64,000 nt of DNA from Molanna angustata (taxonomy: Eukaryota; Arthropoda; Insecta; Trichoptera; Molannidae), in contig OY754979.1 in assembly GCA_963576475.1 (NCBI GenBank), positions 29,289,078 through 29,353,077 of the forward strand, read 5' to 3'. The notes under the pieces are model-generated. The model saw nothing but the letters and a program-made list of their open reading frames with translations, ran no database searches and was not told where the DNA came from. Below are positions 10,070 through 22,028 of this stretch, piece by piece (positions within the stretch are counted from its first letter, which is position 1; every line of letters starts with the position of its first letter). A program made the translations under genes and the position numbers.

Positions 10070-10765
10070 AACACAAGAGGGTGACTGCTGCCAACGTACC
10101 TATTTTTCAATTTGATATACCATCATTATTTCTTATCAAATCGTTTTGAAAAAAATAATTTAGATAGTTTGGGTATTCATAAAGAAAAATGTATCTTTAC
10201 TTTTTGATAATGTTCTGTATAAATTCTTGTAGAAAAATAATGGCATACCCCGATTTTCAACGTTTATCTTATATTTTTAATAAAATATAAGGCGTAGTTC
10301 AACATATTTTTTTTAAAATTAAAGGAGACAAAAATATCTAGAAAAATACGATGTGACGTTGCATTAATGCTTCAGGTTTAGAAAATAAACCTAAAAAAAC
10401 ATTTTTTTCTATTCAGCGCCATTTCGAAATATAAGTTTTTTTGGTTTATTAACTTAACCTGATGCATTAATGCAACGTTACATCGTATTTTTCCAGATAT
10501 TTATATCTTCTTTAATTTATAAAAAAATATAATGCACTAAACCTTATAGTTTTTTAGAAATTTAAGATAAATGTCAAAAATTGGGGTATGCTTATTATTT
10601 TCCTACAAGAATATATACAGAACATAATTAAAAAATTAACGTATATTTTTATTTAATAATATCCAAACTAACTAGGTTATTTTTTTCAAAATGATTCGTT
10701 TTGTAATAATGACGCAAATTCAAATTGGAAAAATAGGTACGTTGGCAGCAGTCCCCCCCTTAAAG
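10070..10765. mobile_element. Large foldback MITE
   Basis: The left end TGACTGCTGCCAACGTACCT is mirrored by AGGTACGTTGGCAGCAGTC at the right end. The mirror symmetry continues inward: ATGGCATACCCCGATTTT with AAATTGGGGTATGC, and GATGTGACGTTGCATTAATGC with GCATTAATGCAACGTTACATC around the centre. The whole element can fold into one imperfect hairpin of about 330 bp per arm. No coding capacity. Confidence 0.8.
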
Positions 10766-11179
10766 CAAACAAACAACACACGAATATGGGTCCACTGGAT
10801 CGCTAGTCTGCCATCACTTTGAGGAAATCTGTATATTTTTTCAATAAAAAAAATATTCGATCCAGTATTGAAAGATTCTTGCATTGAGTCATTAAACATA
10901 TATGTTATCTAATAAAAATATGAAATTATTTACAATCCATAAAAACGCGACGCATAATGGATATTATAAATCGTTCCGGGTTTAAATGTCACGATTCTGC
11001 CCGTTTTATCGTCGGAGTTTTTATCTGACGGATGTTTTCTTTCCGACGACTTTGTCGACTACCTTTGGCTGCTAAGCGATTTGATCGGATTATGATCTAC
11101 GAAATTTAGACAACGAATCTCCTTACACCTCGTATTAGATCGGTTCTGTAATGCTTATTTGGGTTTTTTATTTATTATG
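10766..11179. other. Unassigned, moderately complex sequence
   Basis: 10940-11130 is less AT-rich and non-repetitive within the window, but has no useful reading frame or splice signals I can defend. Confidence 0.4.
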
Positions 11180-13054
11180 CAGGGACGGATCCACCATGGA
11201 ATCAAACGGTATATTTACACCAGGCGCATATAATCTAGGGCGCCAAATATAAGAATCTGAAGGAATAAAAAATTGAAAATATTATTTAGTTACAATACAA
11301 CAATCCAATTTGTAAACAAGCGAATGACCTACTACCTTGTATGCTTTAATTTATTTTAATTGTTGTACCTACTACCTTGTATGCTTTTGGTTTATTTTAA
11401 TTTTTGTACTTAATAATTTGAAATGTTATACACAGTGATGTAATTATTTTTTAAGATTAATCGTGTAAAATAATTGTAGGTTTAATCCTGTTTATTTTAC
11501 CTAAATAAATAAAATAAAAAATAAAAATAAAATCCAAAAGTTGGGTGTTTTTTTTTTCTTCTTGAAACAACTACGGAAGAATATGAATATTATTTTTTTA
11601 TTTTATTTATTTGCAGTATATACAAAAAATCTTTGCCCAAATTTAGAATTCATTTTTGGCACCAAGTAGGTACCCGACGTTTTGCTTCTTGTGTCCTTTG
11701 AGGCAGAGCAGTATTTATGTTTATTTTTTAAAATAAATTTAGAATGGATCTAGTATAAAGTTGCCTTACATCCAGTACTTTGAATTGCTTAAAAATCTCT
11801 TCAGAACAATATCTAAATGGCTTGTTTATGACTCTTAAAACACATTTTTGGGATTTGATTAGTGGATCTATTACTCTCTGAGTGGATCCAATAATGATCG
11901 AGCAGCACCACCCCAGGCACTAATTGCATAGCTGATAATGTATTAACATATTACAGTGTAATTGGTTGAGTATCATTTATATTGTTTCAGAATAGATTAG
12001 ATATGTATTATCCTGCAACATGTTCAGTATTTGAATTTGAAACAACTGCATTTGACATTGGAAGTATAAAAGTAAACATTCTATGGTTTGACCTGAAATA
12101 TTTGTATAGCTAATTTAATTTATTTGTAACACTATGTGTAGACCACTAAGTTCATAGATACTTTACAATATCGTTTATCTGGTTTCATTTCGACCGCTTC
12201 TTTCTTATGACAGACAGTAAGTATTGTTTGTCAAAATAACTCAAAAAATGTTAATTGTAATAAATAAAATTTGTTAAAATATGCCACAAATTTAACTCCG
12301 AAAATATTATAAAAAACTTGATAGACGTTCCTAGCTTGATATTCTTTATTAATATTTTCGTAAATTAACTTTGCAGCATATTTTAAACAATTTTATATAT
12401 TACAATTCACCTTTTTAACTACTAATAATTTATTATGGTTAGTAATAATTTATGATGTGTTTTTGTTTATTATTTTTTTTTATTACTTTCTTATTTTCAG
12501 TTTTTTGTATGGTATCTAGTGATTTATATATCATTTCTAGATTTTTAGTTTTTATGCTTTTTGACTTTGTTTTGTGAATCCATTATTATTATAATTGTTA
12601 TTTTATTTTGTAGCTCATCGTTTTCATCATTTTTTTTAAATACTTTTGTTGTAACTACTGTATACTGTTTTTTTTTCATTTTATATGTTTTATTTTCTTT
12701 ATAGCTTTTGTTTGTATTACATAAAAATTTTGGTACATACCATAAATGTAATAGTTTGTCACCAAATGAATATAGTTGGTTGGAAGATATTGCCATTTGG
12801 CAATAAGGCCGCCATTGTGCACTTGTGCTCAGAAAGTTTAAAATAAATAAAAAAATAAAATAAATAAATAAATATATATTTTTAGTGTAAAAGGCTTCTA
12901 GCCGTATATATAAATAAATAAATATTTGAAACAAAGTTAATTGTAATTAAAAAAATGTTACTAATTTGATTTTTGCGTCGCGAATTTTCAAGGTAATGGG
13001 GGAGCCTTCTTAAATTGTTTTCGCCAGGCGCCGAAAACTCTAGATCAGGCCCTG
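11180..13054. mobile_element. Possible hAT-type element with nested LINE tail
   Basis: CAGGGACGGATCC at 11180 resembles the inverse of the right end CTAGATCAGGCCCTG (ending 13054), and GGCGCC occurs near both ends. The termini resemble the better hAT element at 40338. The flanking 8-mers TTATTATG and TACTTCTG match at only five positions, so the target duplication is eroded or the pairing is wrong. A LINE 3' end lies inside at about 12775-12935. A 50-bp direct duplication (ACCTACTACCTTGTATGCTT) is at 11328-11400. Confidence 0.45.
12775..12935 (+). repeat. LINE 3' end with A-rich tail
   Basis: TTGGTTGGAAGATATTGCC then TTTGGCAATAAGGCCGCC forms the 3' hairpin, followed by an AAATAAATAAA tail. 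The overlapping minus frames at 12545-13073 are low complexity. Confidence 0.55.
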
Positions 13055-13435
13055 TACTTCTGTGTCCGATCAAATGTATGTTTTTCTTTCAAAGAATCTG
13101 AACAATGGGATGTGTTTACTCTGGCCAGATGTAATTATGATTAATGACCGCAGAAACGAAAGAATAAGAAAAGAAGGGACAGGGGAATAAATTGATGAGA
13201 AAGGATTCGCCAGGTTTAGAGTCCGTTGGATGTAATATTAATAATAGCGAAAATATTTGCATATTTTATATTCGCAAACGGTCACTGCCGTTTGTCTCAT
13301 AGACAACGGAGACCCTTTTGTAATAGCTTTGGCCAATTGTAGGGTCTGAAAATAATAAGGGAGTTTTTAACTGATATTATAAAATTAAAAGTCCAAATCT
13401 TAATAAAATAATTTTTCTTCGTGGTTAAAATCCTA
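13055..13435. other. Intergenic, nothing assigned
   Basis: Contains a small hairpin, ACGGTCACTGCCGT, near 13278 and purine-rich AGAAAAGAAGGGACAGG. No reading frame or repeat family recognised. Confidence 0.4.
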
Positions 13436-13439
13436 GGAT

Positions 13440-13600
13440 TTGTTTGCACCAAGCTCCCCATCTCTTCACATATCTCTTGTCCACCAACCTCTTCATCTCT
13501 TGATAGCTACCACAGTGCACATCACTGGTCACCTGGTCCATATAACTGTCTCTAGGGCAACCTCGATAGTTTCTGCCCTCCGCCATCCCTTCAGCGATAG
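13440..13600 (-). pseudogene. Non-LTR retrotransposon C-terminal fragment
   Basis: The minus strand reads RGCPRDSYMDQVTSDVHCG and then SYQEMKRLVDKRYVKRWGAW. This is the basic GRPR..(Y/F)MDQV tail that follows the reverse transcriptase in many lepidopteran non-LTR elements. The fragment at 47620-47770 is its paralogue (SFMDQMIRDVCC, DQEMKRLTDNRDME). The plus-strand frame 13440-13622 is its shadow. Confidence 0.6.
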
Positions 13601-13604
13601 AAGC

Positions 13605-13955
13605 GTAGAAGCACTATTCTAATTCGGTGCCTCACAGCAATTAAAATATTTTTTTCATTCATTCATTCATACCATCACGGCATATCCCACAATGTGGGGT
13701 AACCAGCGAAAGGAGTCCGGGTGTGCATTGCCTTATAAAAGGGAGAACAACACATCTATGTATACCCACACACCAGTCTCGTTTCACCAAAAAAGGCACT
13801 ACATTCAGAATGGGTAGTGAACCTCATTGCTGAACTATGTGAGATGTTATTGTAGCCTGTTGTATTTTCGATTACCCGGCTCTTACGGGACACTCTAAAA
13901 CAATGATTTAAAAGAACGGAAGCACTATTCTAAGCCGGTGCCTCACAGCTAAATA
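13605..13955 (+). repeat. Family X: 3' stub plus near-complete copy
   Basis: 13605-13642 carries only the 3' end (GAAGCACTATTCTAA, GGTGCCTCACAGC). 13670-13955 is a nearly complete copy: ACCATCACGGCATATCCCAC, AATGTGGGGTAACCAGCG, GGTGTGCATTGCCTTATAAA, TATACCCACACACCAGTCTC, CATTCAGAATGGGTAGTGAA, TTTTCGATTACCCGGCTC and GGTGCCTCACAGC, ending in an A-rich tail. At least eleven copies or pieces lie in the window on both strands. Copies are anchored at this 3' end and of variable 5' extent, which favours a retroposon; superfamily unknown. Confidence 0.75.
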
Positions 13956-14007
13956 ACAATAGCTTCAATTTTTATTTTAAAATATGAATAATATTTAAGA
14001 AAAAAAA

Positions 14008-14404
14008 ATGTATCAAGTTAAAAATGTTTTTTCTGTGATATGTATTCTTCTTCTCGTGTCATGTCAGGTCCCCCCCGATGTTGACGACCACCATAGAGAA
14101 AGGCCTGGCCAGTTCAAAACAGCTCCTCCACAGTTCTTATACTGGTCCATTCCCGGATGTTTCGAAGCCGGGAAAGTTGCCTGTAATATAAAATGTAAGT
14201 AATTTTCTGCCCCCTCCGAACAGACTCAATCTAGTGAGGTGGTTATAAAAAAAAAATGTTATATAACATTAATTATTTTGAGTTGTATTTTTTTTTAATA
14301 TTTATATTTTTTATATTTATTGTTTGTATTTTGGTTTCAATAATAAAAAAAGATAATCTAACTTTAATGCTTTCTTTTTTACAGCTTTCCTCCAGATTAA
14401 GTAA
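14008..14404 (+). CDS. Candidate two-exon gene for a small secreted peptide
   Basis: Not matched to a known family. The ATG at 14008 opens MYQVKNVFSVICILLLVSCQ, a convincing hydrophobic signal sequence, followed by an acidic/Arg/Pro-rich stretch and SIPGCFEAGKVACNIK. At 14191 the sequence AAAT|GTAAGT is a near-ideal donor. A matching acceptor lies at 14384: TCTAAC branch-like motif, T-rich tract, ACAG. Splicing 14194 to 14385 (190-nt intron) gives a 68-residue protein ending SFLQIK. A second acceptor at 14459 (ATATGCAG) would instead end CTHCW and give four cysteines (residues 51, 59, 63 and 66), like a compact disulfide peptide. Unspliced, the frame ends CNIKCK. No promoter is visible; a family X repeat ends about 50 bp upstream. 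It could be a genuine small peptide gene, an exon of a larger one, or chance. Confidence 0.35.
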
Positions 14405-14935
14405 AAAAAAAATCCTGTTAATAATCATGTTTTCATTTTTTATTTCATGTTATATGCAGGTACACACTGCTGGTAACAAAACAATTAATTAATCCTGTTT
14501 AATGTGGCTTCTGAAAAGGGTTCTGGAAACAAAGAAAATGTCCACGGACCTGATCCTTTCCAAATTATTATACGTGGTAAAGCATCGGTACAAAGGCGAA
14601 TTCCGAGCGGCATTAGTGTTTTTTTTTTCTAAAAAAACGTTGAGATGTGCTTTGTTTGTCTGTTTGGTATGTTGAAGTTAATAATTTTCATAAGGTCTAT
14701 AGTAAATATGTCATAAAGGTGCATTAAGTCTGAGGTCCTTCGTCTTGTCTGTAAGGTCTCCAATTCATGTTTCTAATAATTACCAAATTTGTACTTCATG
14801 TGACTCGAAAATGTTTGTTGAATTAATTATACAGGCAAAACGAAGATTGCCGGGTTTTGCTAGTTGTCAACAAAATATAGTGAATTTTGTATTTACGTGA
14901 TTTTTCATTTGTATTTCTAATCAGACTACTACGAC
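14405..14935. other. Downstream flank with possible dispersed repeat
   Basis: 14830-14880 contains AAAACGAAGATTGCCGGGTT then TTGCTAGTTG, the reverse of a CTAGC...CCCGG start that resembles the CTAGCTGACCGGC motif at 3889. The family is not identified. The frame at 14256-14492 is a hydrophobic low-complexity run. Confidence 0.35.
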
Positions 14936-14937
14936 AC

Positions 14938-15125
14938 ATTTATTTAACACGCACCCATCAACAAATATGTAACAAGTTGCCACATTCTGGAGACTTGTGA
15001 TATTTATCGTCTCGCAGATTCAGATTGAAAACACAATTAAAAAAAATTATGTGTCTCCACCAGGAATCGAAACCGGGATCTCTGACTCAGGAGTCAGATA
15101 TCCAACTGAGTCATGAAGGCCGACG
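14938..15125 (-). mobile_element. tRNA-derived SINE, family B
   Basis: In reverse it carries an A box-like ATGACTCAGTTGGATATC, B box GGTTTCGATTCC, then GTTTTCAATCTGAATCTGCG, AGACGATAAATATC and AAGTCTCCAGAATGTGGCAA. Copies are listed at 32472, 35440, 42535, 45668, 47785, 49520 and 58394. Confidence 0.85.
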
Positions 15126-15714
15126 ACCAAAAAAACAAATTTATAAAAATGAATTTTACTATATTCGCTTCGTCTTGTTTGTGAGGTATTCAAATTAACT
15201 ATCTCTTTTGTACTTTTTTAAATCTTCATTCGTATATTCTTATCTAAAATCTTTTTATTTTTGCACAAAACAGTTAGCTTAAAGTACACCCATCCATATA
15301 TTACATTTACTTCGGCATTTGTGACGACAATGAATAGGGTTAATTTATGATGTAAACTCTAGGGGTGTATATTTGATATCTGATTGCCTTTATATGTACG
15401 TCTCCGTTTGAATCAAAGGTCAACCCTTAATATTGAATGTAAACACGACTTTAGAGGGATTAATAATATTTTGATAATCATCCCTCGGGGGGATGATGGA
15501 AGGAAATTAAAAATTGTCAACTCTACACGATCGAAAGAGGTAATAAAGGGTTTGAAATTGAACTAGCGATAATTAATTATTAACTATACAAACAAAGCTA
15601 ATAAACTAATTACATACTAAACTATAAAATTCATATGTTTTCATTCCAATAAACTACATGAGAGAAATAGTAGGTACACCACACCACGTAAGAGCCGCGT
15701 AATCGTTAATACAA
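15126..15714. other. Intergenic, nothing assigned
   Basis: A 60-codon frame at 15384-15566 has no domain and no splice context. No repeat recognised. Confidence 0.4.
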
Positions 15715-15885
15715 CATGCAACAATAGTTCAGCAATGAGGTACATCGCTCATTCTGAATATAAAGCCTTTATATTTTAGACGAAACTGGTGTGTAGGTAT
15801 ACACGCATGTGTTGTGCTCCCTTTTTTATAAGGCAATGCACACCTGTCGCTGGTTACCGCAATTTTTGTTAAATGCCGTGATGTA
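15715..15885 (-). repeat. Family X copy, 5' two thirds
   Basis: On the minus strand CATCACGGCATTTAACAAAA leads into GGTAACCAGCGACAGGTGTG and CATTGCCTTATAAAAAAGGG, ending in ATTGCTGAACTATTG. Confidence 0.65.
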
Positions 15886-15939
15886 TGAATGAATGAATTT
15901 ATTTATTGCTTTTTTTGTATCCATATTTAATTTTTGCTC

Positions 15940-16410
15940 TCCACACTATGGAATAGTGAAGAGTCATGATTTCACAATTTTAAGCGTATTTTTTTACATC
16001 AATTTCTCAACGGGTATCATGTAGAGAGTGCACACTGTGAGTTTCGTCGTGATGTATTCGTACCGATTATCCTTTTTGTGTCCTCTCTAGCTACAGCCCA
16101 AACTATAAGTCCGATCGACTTCATATTAACATCATATGTGTAAAGTGCATAAACCTAGAGTTGATTAGTTTTCCATAGATATCCGTTAATTTATTCTCTA
16201 TGATTTCATCTGTCCAAATTTTAAAAATGCTCTCACGGTCTGGGAAATCAAGGTATTTTTATACTGTTTGAAATTTTGATACAACAAAAAAACACTCATA
16301 AAAAATGCATTCAAGCATTGACAAAATTTAAAGAAAAAATCAATGGTCTGCCATATCAATGTGAAATAAATTTCATATTTGTATGAAAAATGTATACGAG
16401 GATGAAAAAT
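15940..16410 (+). repeat. Family Y2 repeat, uninterrupted copy
   Basis: Starts CTCCACACTATGGAATAGTG, runs through GAAGAGTCATGATTTCACAA, GGGTATCATGTAGAGAGTGC, TGTCCTCTCTAGCTACAGCC, ACATCATATGTGTAAAGTGC and TTGAAATTTTGATACAAC. It is a diverged relative of family Y (compare TTATGATTTCGCAATTTT and CTAGTATCATG). It is colinear with the antisense copy at 52800-53830 and shows the empty site for the hAT insertion there. Confidence 0.75.
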
Positions 16411-16723
16411 GTGTAGGTGAACAAAATATTTCGACTCATAACTAAATTTAAAAATTATAATTAGGTATAAAAATAATGTAATTTTGTTCCTATTTAATTT
16501 CTATACTATTGGAAATATATTATTCATTTATCGTTCGTTTGTTCGTTCGTTCATAATCTGAAATTCAGAGATAGGTACTCCGTTTAAACGGTCTGCTACC
16601 TATCTTCTTCATTTTCTTTCAAATCGCTTATACGCCAACTAACAAGTATTATTTCATTCAAAGCAACTAATTAAAAGCTGCCTCAGTTTGAAGTCACGTG
16701 ACAGTTACCTATGATTATGTTAT
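16411..16723. other. Intergenic, nothing assigned
   Basis: AT-rich; a short GTTCGTTCGTTCG run near 16535. No gene. Confidence 0.4.
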
Positions 16724-16835
16724 ATTTTATTTATTTATTTAACTTTTTGTACATAATATAAACAAATATAATGCACACTGGCGGGCTTATTGCCATTAGG
16801 CAATTTCTTCCAACCAACCAGATTACAGAGTGACA
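16724..16835 (-). repeat. LINE 3' end, antisense
   Basis: In reverse: TTGGTTGGAAGAAATTGCC, TAATGGCAATAAGCCCGCCA, GTGTGCATTATATTTG and an AAATAAATAAA tail at 16724-16740. CR1/Jockey-type 3' hairpin module. Confidence 0.6.
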
Positions 16836-17435
16836 GAATTATACATGTACATCAACAAAAAATGAAAGCTACAAAAGAACAAATAAACTAGACACACTCC
16901 TCTTTTCCGTCTTACCACTCAACACATCAACTATGCTCAACATGCAACAATGTAAAGAATCTGTAATACATATAATAGGCATTTCCAAGAGATTGACATA
17001 TTCTTACTTAGCGCCCCCACATTTAAAAAATATATCAAACTTAAAATTTCATCCTCATAATCAAATTTAACACTTAATTATACTGACACATTTATATATG
17101 CAATTTCACACATCATTCACACAATATCTAACCATAATATGTAACCATTCCTAATGTATCTTAATATAACTTCAGCGACAACCTGTAATTGGCTTTATTA
17201 TTAATCAAATTATCTTTATGTTATATAATTTATTATATGCTGTATGTTGTCCTTTAAAAAAATAAAATAAAATAAGTACTTATGCATAACACCAAGATTA
17301 ATAAAATTAAAAAAAAAACATCATAGCAAAAAAAAGGGGAAAAAAAAGTGTTTGTCGTCTTGAAAGGCATTTATATTGAATTTTTACAAATACGCAGATA
17401 AAAATGAATATATAAATTGTATGATTCATTCATGC
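16836..17435. other. Probable LINE untranslated remnant, no gene
   Basis: Sequence upstream (in LINE sense) of the 3' hairpin; no readable reverse transcriptase frame. Ends in AAATAAAATAAAATAAG near 17258. Confidence 0.35.
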
Positions 17436-17755
17436 AAACCATCACAGAATTTGAAGGATATCTGAATGCATACTTCTTCTCAATTTTTTACTGTCAAATA
17501 TTTCAAAGTTACCCCAAGCTCGGGAATCTAATAATTTGGAATTTTTATTTACAAATTGGTAAAAAAGCACATCACTTTCATAAAATGGCATTGAAGAATT
17601 ATAAAGTTTTCATAATAAAATATTTAAATCAAAATAATTTAACAAACTCATTTCAAGAAAATGCTGAAAATTTTACATACAAAATTAGAATACTTTGTAG
17701 AGTGACTTGGTAGTGAGGAGTATGACGTTGCCCACAACCCACTCCTTTTTAATAT
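17436..17755 (+). repeat. Family Y, 3' half
   Basis: Matches AAGGATATCTGAAT, ACTGTCAAATATTTCAAAGT, CCCCAAGCTC, GCACATCACTTTCATAAAAT and ends TAGTGAGGAGTATGACGTTG then CCCACAACCCACTC. The frame 17417-17713 lies wholly in it. Confidence 0.75.
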
Positions 17756-17882
17756 TTTTTTTACATATTATTAATTTTATATTATATTCTATTTTTGTTA
17801 TTTCTTAACCCTTAGTATGTTTCTGGTATGGATCCGTACCAAATGTGTATGTGATTAATTAATTTATTTGCCTTTATAGTGC

Positions 17883-17985
17883 CTTTTTAGGTCCTTTTAT
17901 AAGGTAATGCACACCTGTCCTTTATAAGGTAAAAATTCCTTTTATAAGGTAATGCACACCTGTCGCTGATTACCCCACAACTTAG
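17883..17985 (-). repeat. Family X fragment with internal duplication
   Basis: CCTTTTATAAGGTAATGCAC followed by ACCTGTC occurs twice within about 60 bp, then GCTGATTACCCCACAA. It is a rearranged piece of family X. Confidence 0.55.
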
Positions 17986-17989
17986 AAGG

Positions 17990-18685
17990 TACATAGGTAC
18001 TTTTTCAAATAATATTGTATCTACCATAGGATAGATTTGCTTTATTCGTTGTTATAATATGTAACTCTGCTATAGAACTATAGAAGGTTGATATATGTAA
18101 CATTATTGTGTAAGTATTTAAGTATGCCTTATCAAAGCAATGTTAAGACTCGGTGTATGGCATCAAAGAAACTAAGTCTAATAAGATAAACCGACTGTAA
18201 GTGTAGGTACATATCTACCTATGAACGTGAGGCTTATCTCTCTCCCTCAGACGTAATGTAATTTGCACGAATTAAAACGAGACACATTATATCACTTTGA
18301 CACAGAAATAGCTAGGTACATATATATTATTATAATAATTACTGCAACATACTCCTTGACAATGTCAGCCTGGCTTCCGATTGGTCGGAATATTCACCGA
18401 TAAACTCGACTGTTATCTCTAGAGCGAACCATTAAACAGTTTCAAGAAATGTAATAATGTTTATAAATAACGGATAATAATGTACCTAAGTGAGAATATA
18501 TTAGAACAGCTCTATACTCGCCCACTTATATTATACGTTTTTTTGTTTACGAAATAAATCTGGTTTACGTCATTTTAACACGACGACTCCGCCCCTGATA
18601 AATCGTATAAATATTATAACAACACGGGACATTCTATTTTTGAAATTGAGCCATTCAAAAATAAGAATTTACCATTAGATTTTTT
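17990..18685. other. Intergenic, single-copy-looking
   Basis: 18230-18620 is of normal complexity, with GTCAGCCTGGCTTCCGATTG and GACGACTCCGCCCC, but no reading frame of note. It might hold regulatory sequence; nothing definite. Confidence 0.35.
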
Positions 18686-18690
18686 TTATT

Positions 18691-18896
18691 CAAATATACA
18701 TAATATATAGACTGATTAACATACATACAATATTACATGTTATCAAATATACATAATATATAGACTGATTAACATACAATATTACATGTTATCAAATATA
18801 CATAATATATAGACTGATTAACATACAATATTACATGTTATCAAATATACATAATATATAGACTGATTAACATACATACAATATTACATGTTATCA
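18691..18896 (+). repeat. Tandem repeat, 4 copies of a 49-53 bp unit
   Basis: Units start CAAATATACATAATATATAG at 18691, 18744, 18793 and 18842. Length varies by a 4-bp ATAC slip. Confidence 0.95.
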
Positions 18897-19040
18897 AAAA
18901 TTAATTAATGTTTAGGAAAGCATGACTGAAAAAAATAATTGTGACCACCGAACTGGCTACCTGCGTTTTTAGCCAAAACTTTGTCATCAGTAGGGCACGG
19001 ATAAATATGTATTAAAAAATCAAAATATGTTCCTACATAT

Positions 19041-19215
19041 GGGTGGGTCGATGGCAGAGCGGTTAGCGCGCTGGGCTAGTAACCCAGTGATCGCGAGTTC
19101 GAATCCTGCGTCGACCGATTTCGTTCACCTATAGCACAAGCATTTATTTGCTTATTTTAGGGAACGTAGGAAGATGTATATGTACTTGTTTAACAAGGAC
19201 ATATTCATTTTTTTA
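19041..19215 (+). mobile_element. tRNA-derived SINE, family A
   Basis: GGGTCGATGGCAGAGCGG, TTAGCGCGCTGGGCTAGTAA, GCGAGTTCGAATCCTGCG, GATTTCGTTCACCTATAGC; T-rich tail. One of the least diverged copies. Confidence 0.88.
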
Positions 19216-19387
19216 TTATTTAAAATATAATATGGACTAAAAAATGTAAAATATGGAGTATAAAATAAGAGTATGTTTCATATTAAACATTGTTTATTTT
19301 CAAAAATTACTATGCAGTAATAGTTACATTAAAAAATATACATAAAAAATAGCGAAATATTCAGGTAATTCAAATAAAAAAATTAAG

Positions 19388-19600
19388 TTTTATTCATCTT
19401 CCTCTAAATCTGTCTTATTAAATTGATTTCAGTACACAATCACATGCTTTTTTAAATTATCGAAATTAAAACTTTGTAGATTTGGTCTAAATAGCCTTAT
19501 ATTGTCTAAAAGATCTTTCCACGTCACATGATGTAATGGGAGCGCACTTAAAGACGCCTAGTTCCGAAATTGTCTAAGGCACGTCTCCAGTACCCTCGAA
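19388..19600 (-). pseudogene. hAT-type transposase C-terminus, dead
   Basis: The minus strand reads KCAPITSCDVERSFRQYKA, then after a frameshift SFNFDNLKKHVIVY, a stop where Trp is expected, and NQFNKTDLEEDE. P[IV]TS..VERSF is the signature of the hAT C-terminal dimerisation region, and the NFDNLKKHVIVY tail is typical of this group. At least one frameshift and one nonsense codon show it is inactive. Flanking DNA (19205-19270 and 19740-19830) repeats the word AAATATGG on the plus strand, possibly subterminal transposase-binding repeats. Confidence 0.72.
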
Positions 19601-19604
19601 GCTT

Positions 19605-20425
19605 CCGCTCAGAACTTTATTAATTGTTTTTAGGGTATCAAAGCTTTATTTTTGTCATAGAAACTTTTTTTTCTATTCCTTCAATAATCATCGCAAACAC
19701 GTAAAATTATATCAATTTTTGTGAACTAACTCATGTTTTATGATATAAAAATAGAAAATATGGATGATTGTGATATTTTTATGTAAAATATGGGCTTAAC
19801 CATGAAATATGGAAAAATATGGAAAGTAAAAATTAGTTTTTCACAATCTATATATGATAATCTAGGTAGAGAACACATACGAGACCGAAAATCGTGTAAA
19901 TTAAAAATATGTACCTATTTTGTCATCAGTAGATAATAAAAGTTAATCCATTTATGACTGTACTGTTTGGATAAGCGCACAATATATATTTAGTAGCATT
20001 TATAGTCACAATAGTTCGGTTAATTTTAACTTTTTTTTTAGTGTGCAACAGCTCTTTGCTTACACAATAAAAATACTTTAGACAGAATCTATAAAACAAA
20101 TCAAAATAATTTATAGGTGTGATTTAGAAATAATAAAATTAATGGGAATCTACCAATACTATTGGTAGAAGTTCTTAAAGGCTCAAAAATAGAAGATTAT
20201 AAGTATTAAAAAATCTGAATAAGGAATATTTATCCGTAAACACCGAACCGGATTTCCCAATCCATTTTTTGCTATGATGTGATTTTTTTAAGTTTTTTTG
20301 AGTTCTACCTTAGTTTTACTATCACTATAATTATTTATTCTTTTGTTGATTTACCTACATATTGTACATACAAACACACTAATATGATTTTGCCATACTC
20401 TGTATGACGAAATAGTATATCTGGT
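19605..20425. other. Flank of the dead hAT and intergenic DNA
   Basis: 19740-19840 carries four or five AATATGG words. 19900-20425 has no recognised feature. Confidence 0.4.
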
Positions 20426-20426
20426 T

Positions 20427-20480
20427 GGTTGGAAGAAATTGTCTAATGGCTATAAGCCCGTCAGTGTAAAATATATTTGT
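20427..20480 (+). repeat. LINE 3'-end hairpin module
   Basis: TGGTTGGTTGGAAGAAATTG then TCTAATGGCTATAAGCCCGT and CAGTG match the 16780 module in the opposite orientation. Confidence 0.5.
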
Positions 20481-20642
20481 TTATTTTTTGTATAAATTCA
20501 CTTATTTATCAAATCATGTAGGTACTTCCACTCCGCTATTCTGAACGAACGATTTTTGCCAGAATTTATCTTTCCTAATTATTTAGTGGAATGCTAGAAA
20601 AGCTAAAAAAAAGGTGAGTGGCTATTTTATTTTTATAACTAC

Positions 20643-21514
<872 letters not shown>

Positions 21515-21515
<1 letters not shown>

Positions 21516-21634
21516 TTATTTATTTACCTATTTATATATTTATTAATTAATTAATTAATTAGGCAGGTAATTAATCAATTAATAAAATTATTTATTTATT
21601 TATTAATTAATTAATTTTTAGTTAATTAATTAAT

Positions 21635-21669
<35 letters not shown>

Positions 21670-21780
21670 TGTATTTATTTGTTTATTTTTTATTTATTTA
21701 TTTTTTTTTTTTTTCATTCATTTATTTATTTATTTATTTTTTTATTTATTTTTTTGTTTATTGATTTATTTTTTTTTTGC
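21515..21780. repeat. TTTA/TTAA low-complexity tract
   Basis: Alternating TTTATTTA and TTAATTAA microsatellite blocks. No gene. Confidence 0.9.
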
Positions 21781-22028
21781 AACGATACATAACGACAAAA
21801 GTAGGTACCTATGGCAACAAAATAATTTCAAGATTACAGCGATAATATATCCTAAATTAAATGCTAGGTAATTCCGACAAATAACTAGGTATATGTACCT
21901 ATATTTTACAGTTGTTATTCTAAAAAAAAAAATACAAACTTACCATTACGTAGAATTCAGTAAATCTAGTGGGACTTACATACAAATTGTAATTAGGTAT
22001 AAATTGAATTGTTTTTTGTTCCTTTGTA

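Noticed and set aside
14256..14492. 78-residue hydrophobic frame
   Set aside because: AT-rich low-complexity Ile/Phe run overlapping the proposed intron and second exon; no independent support.
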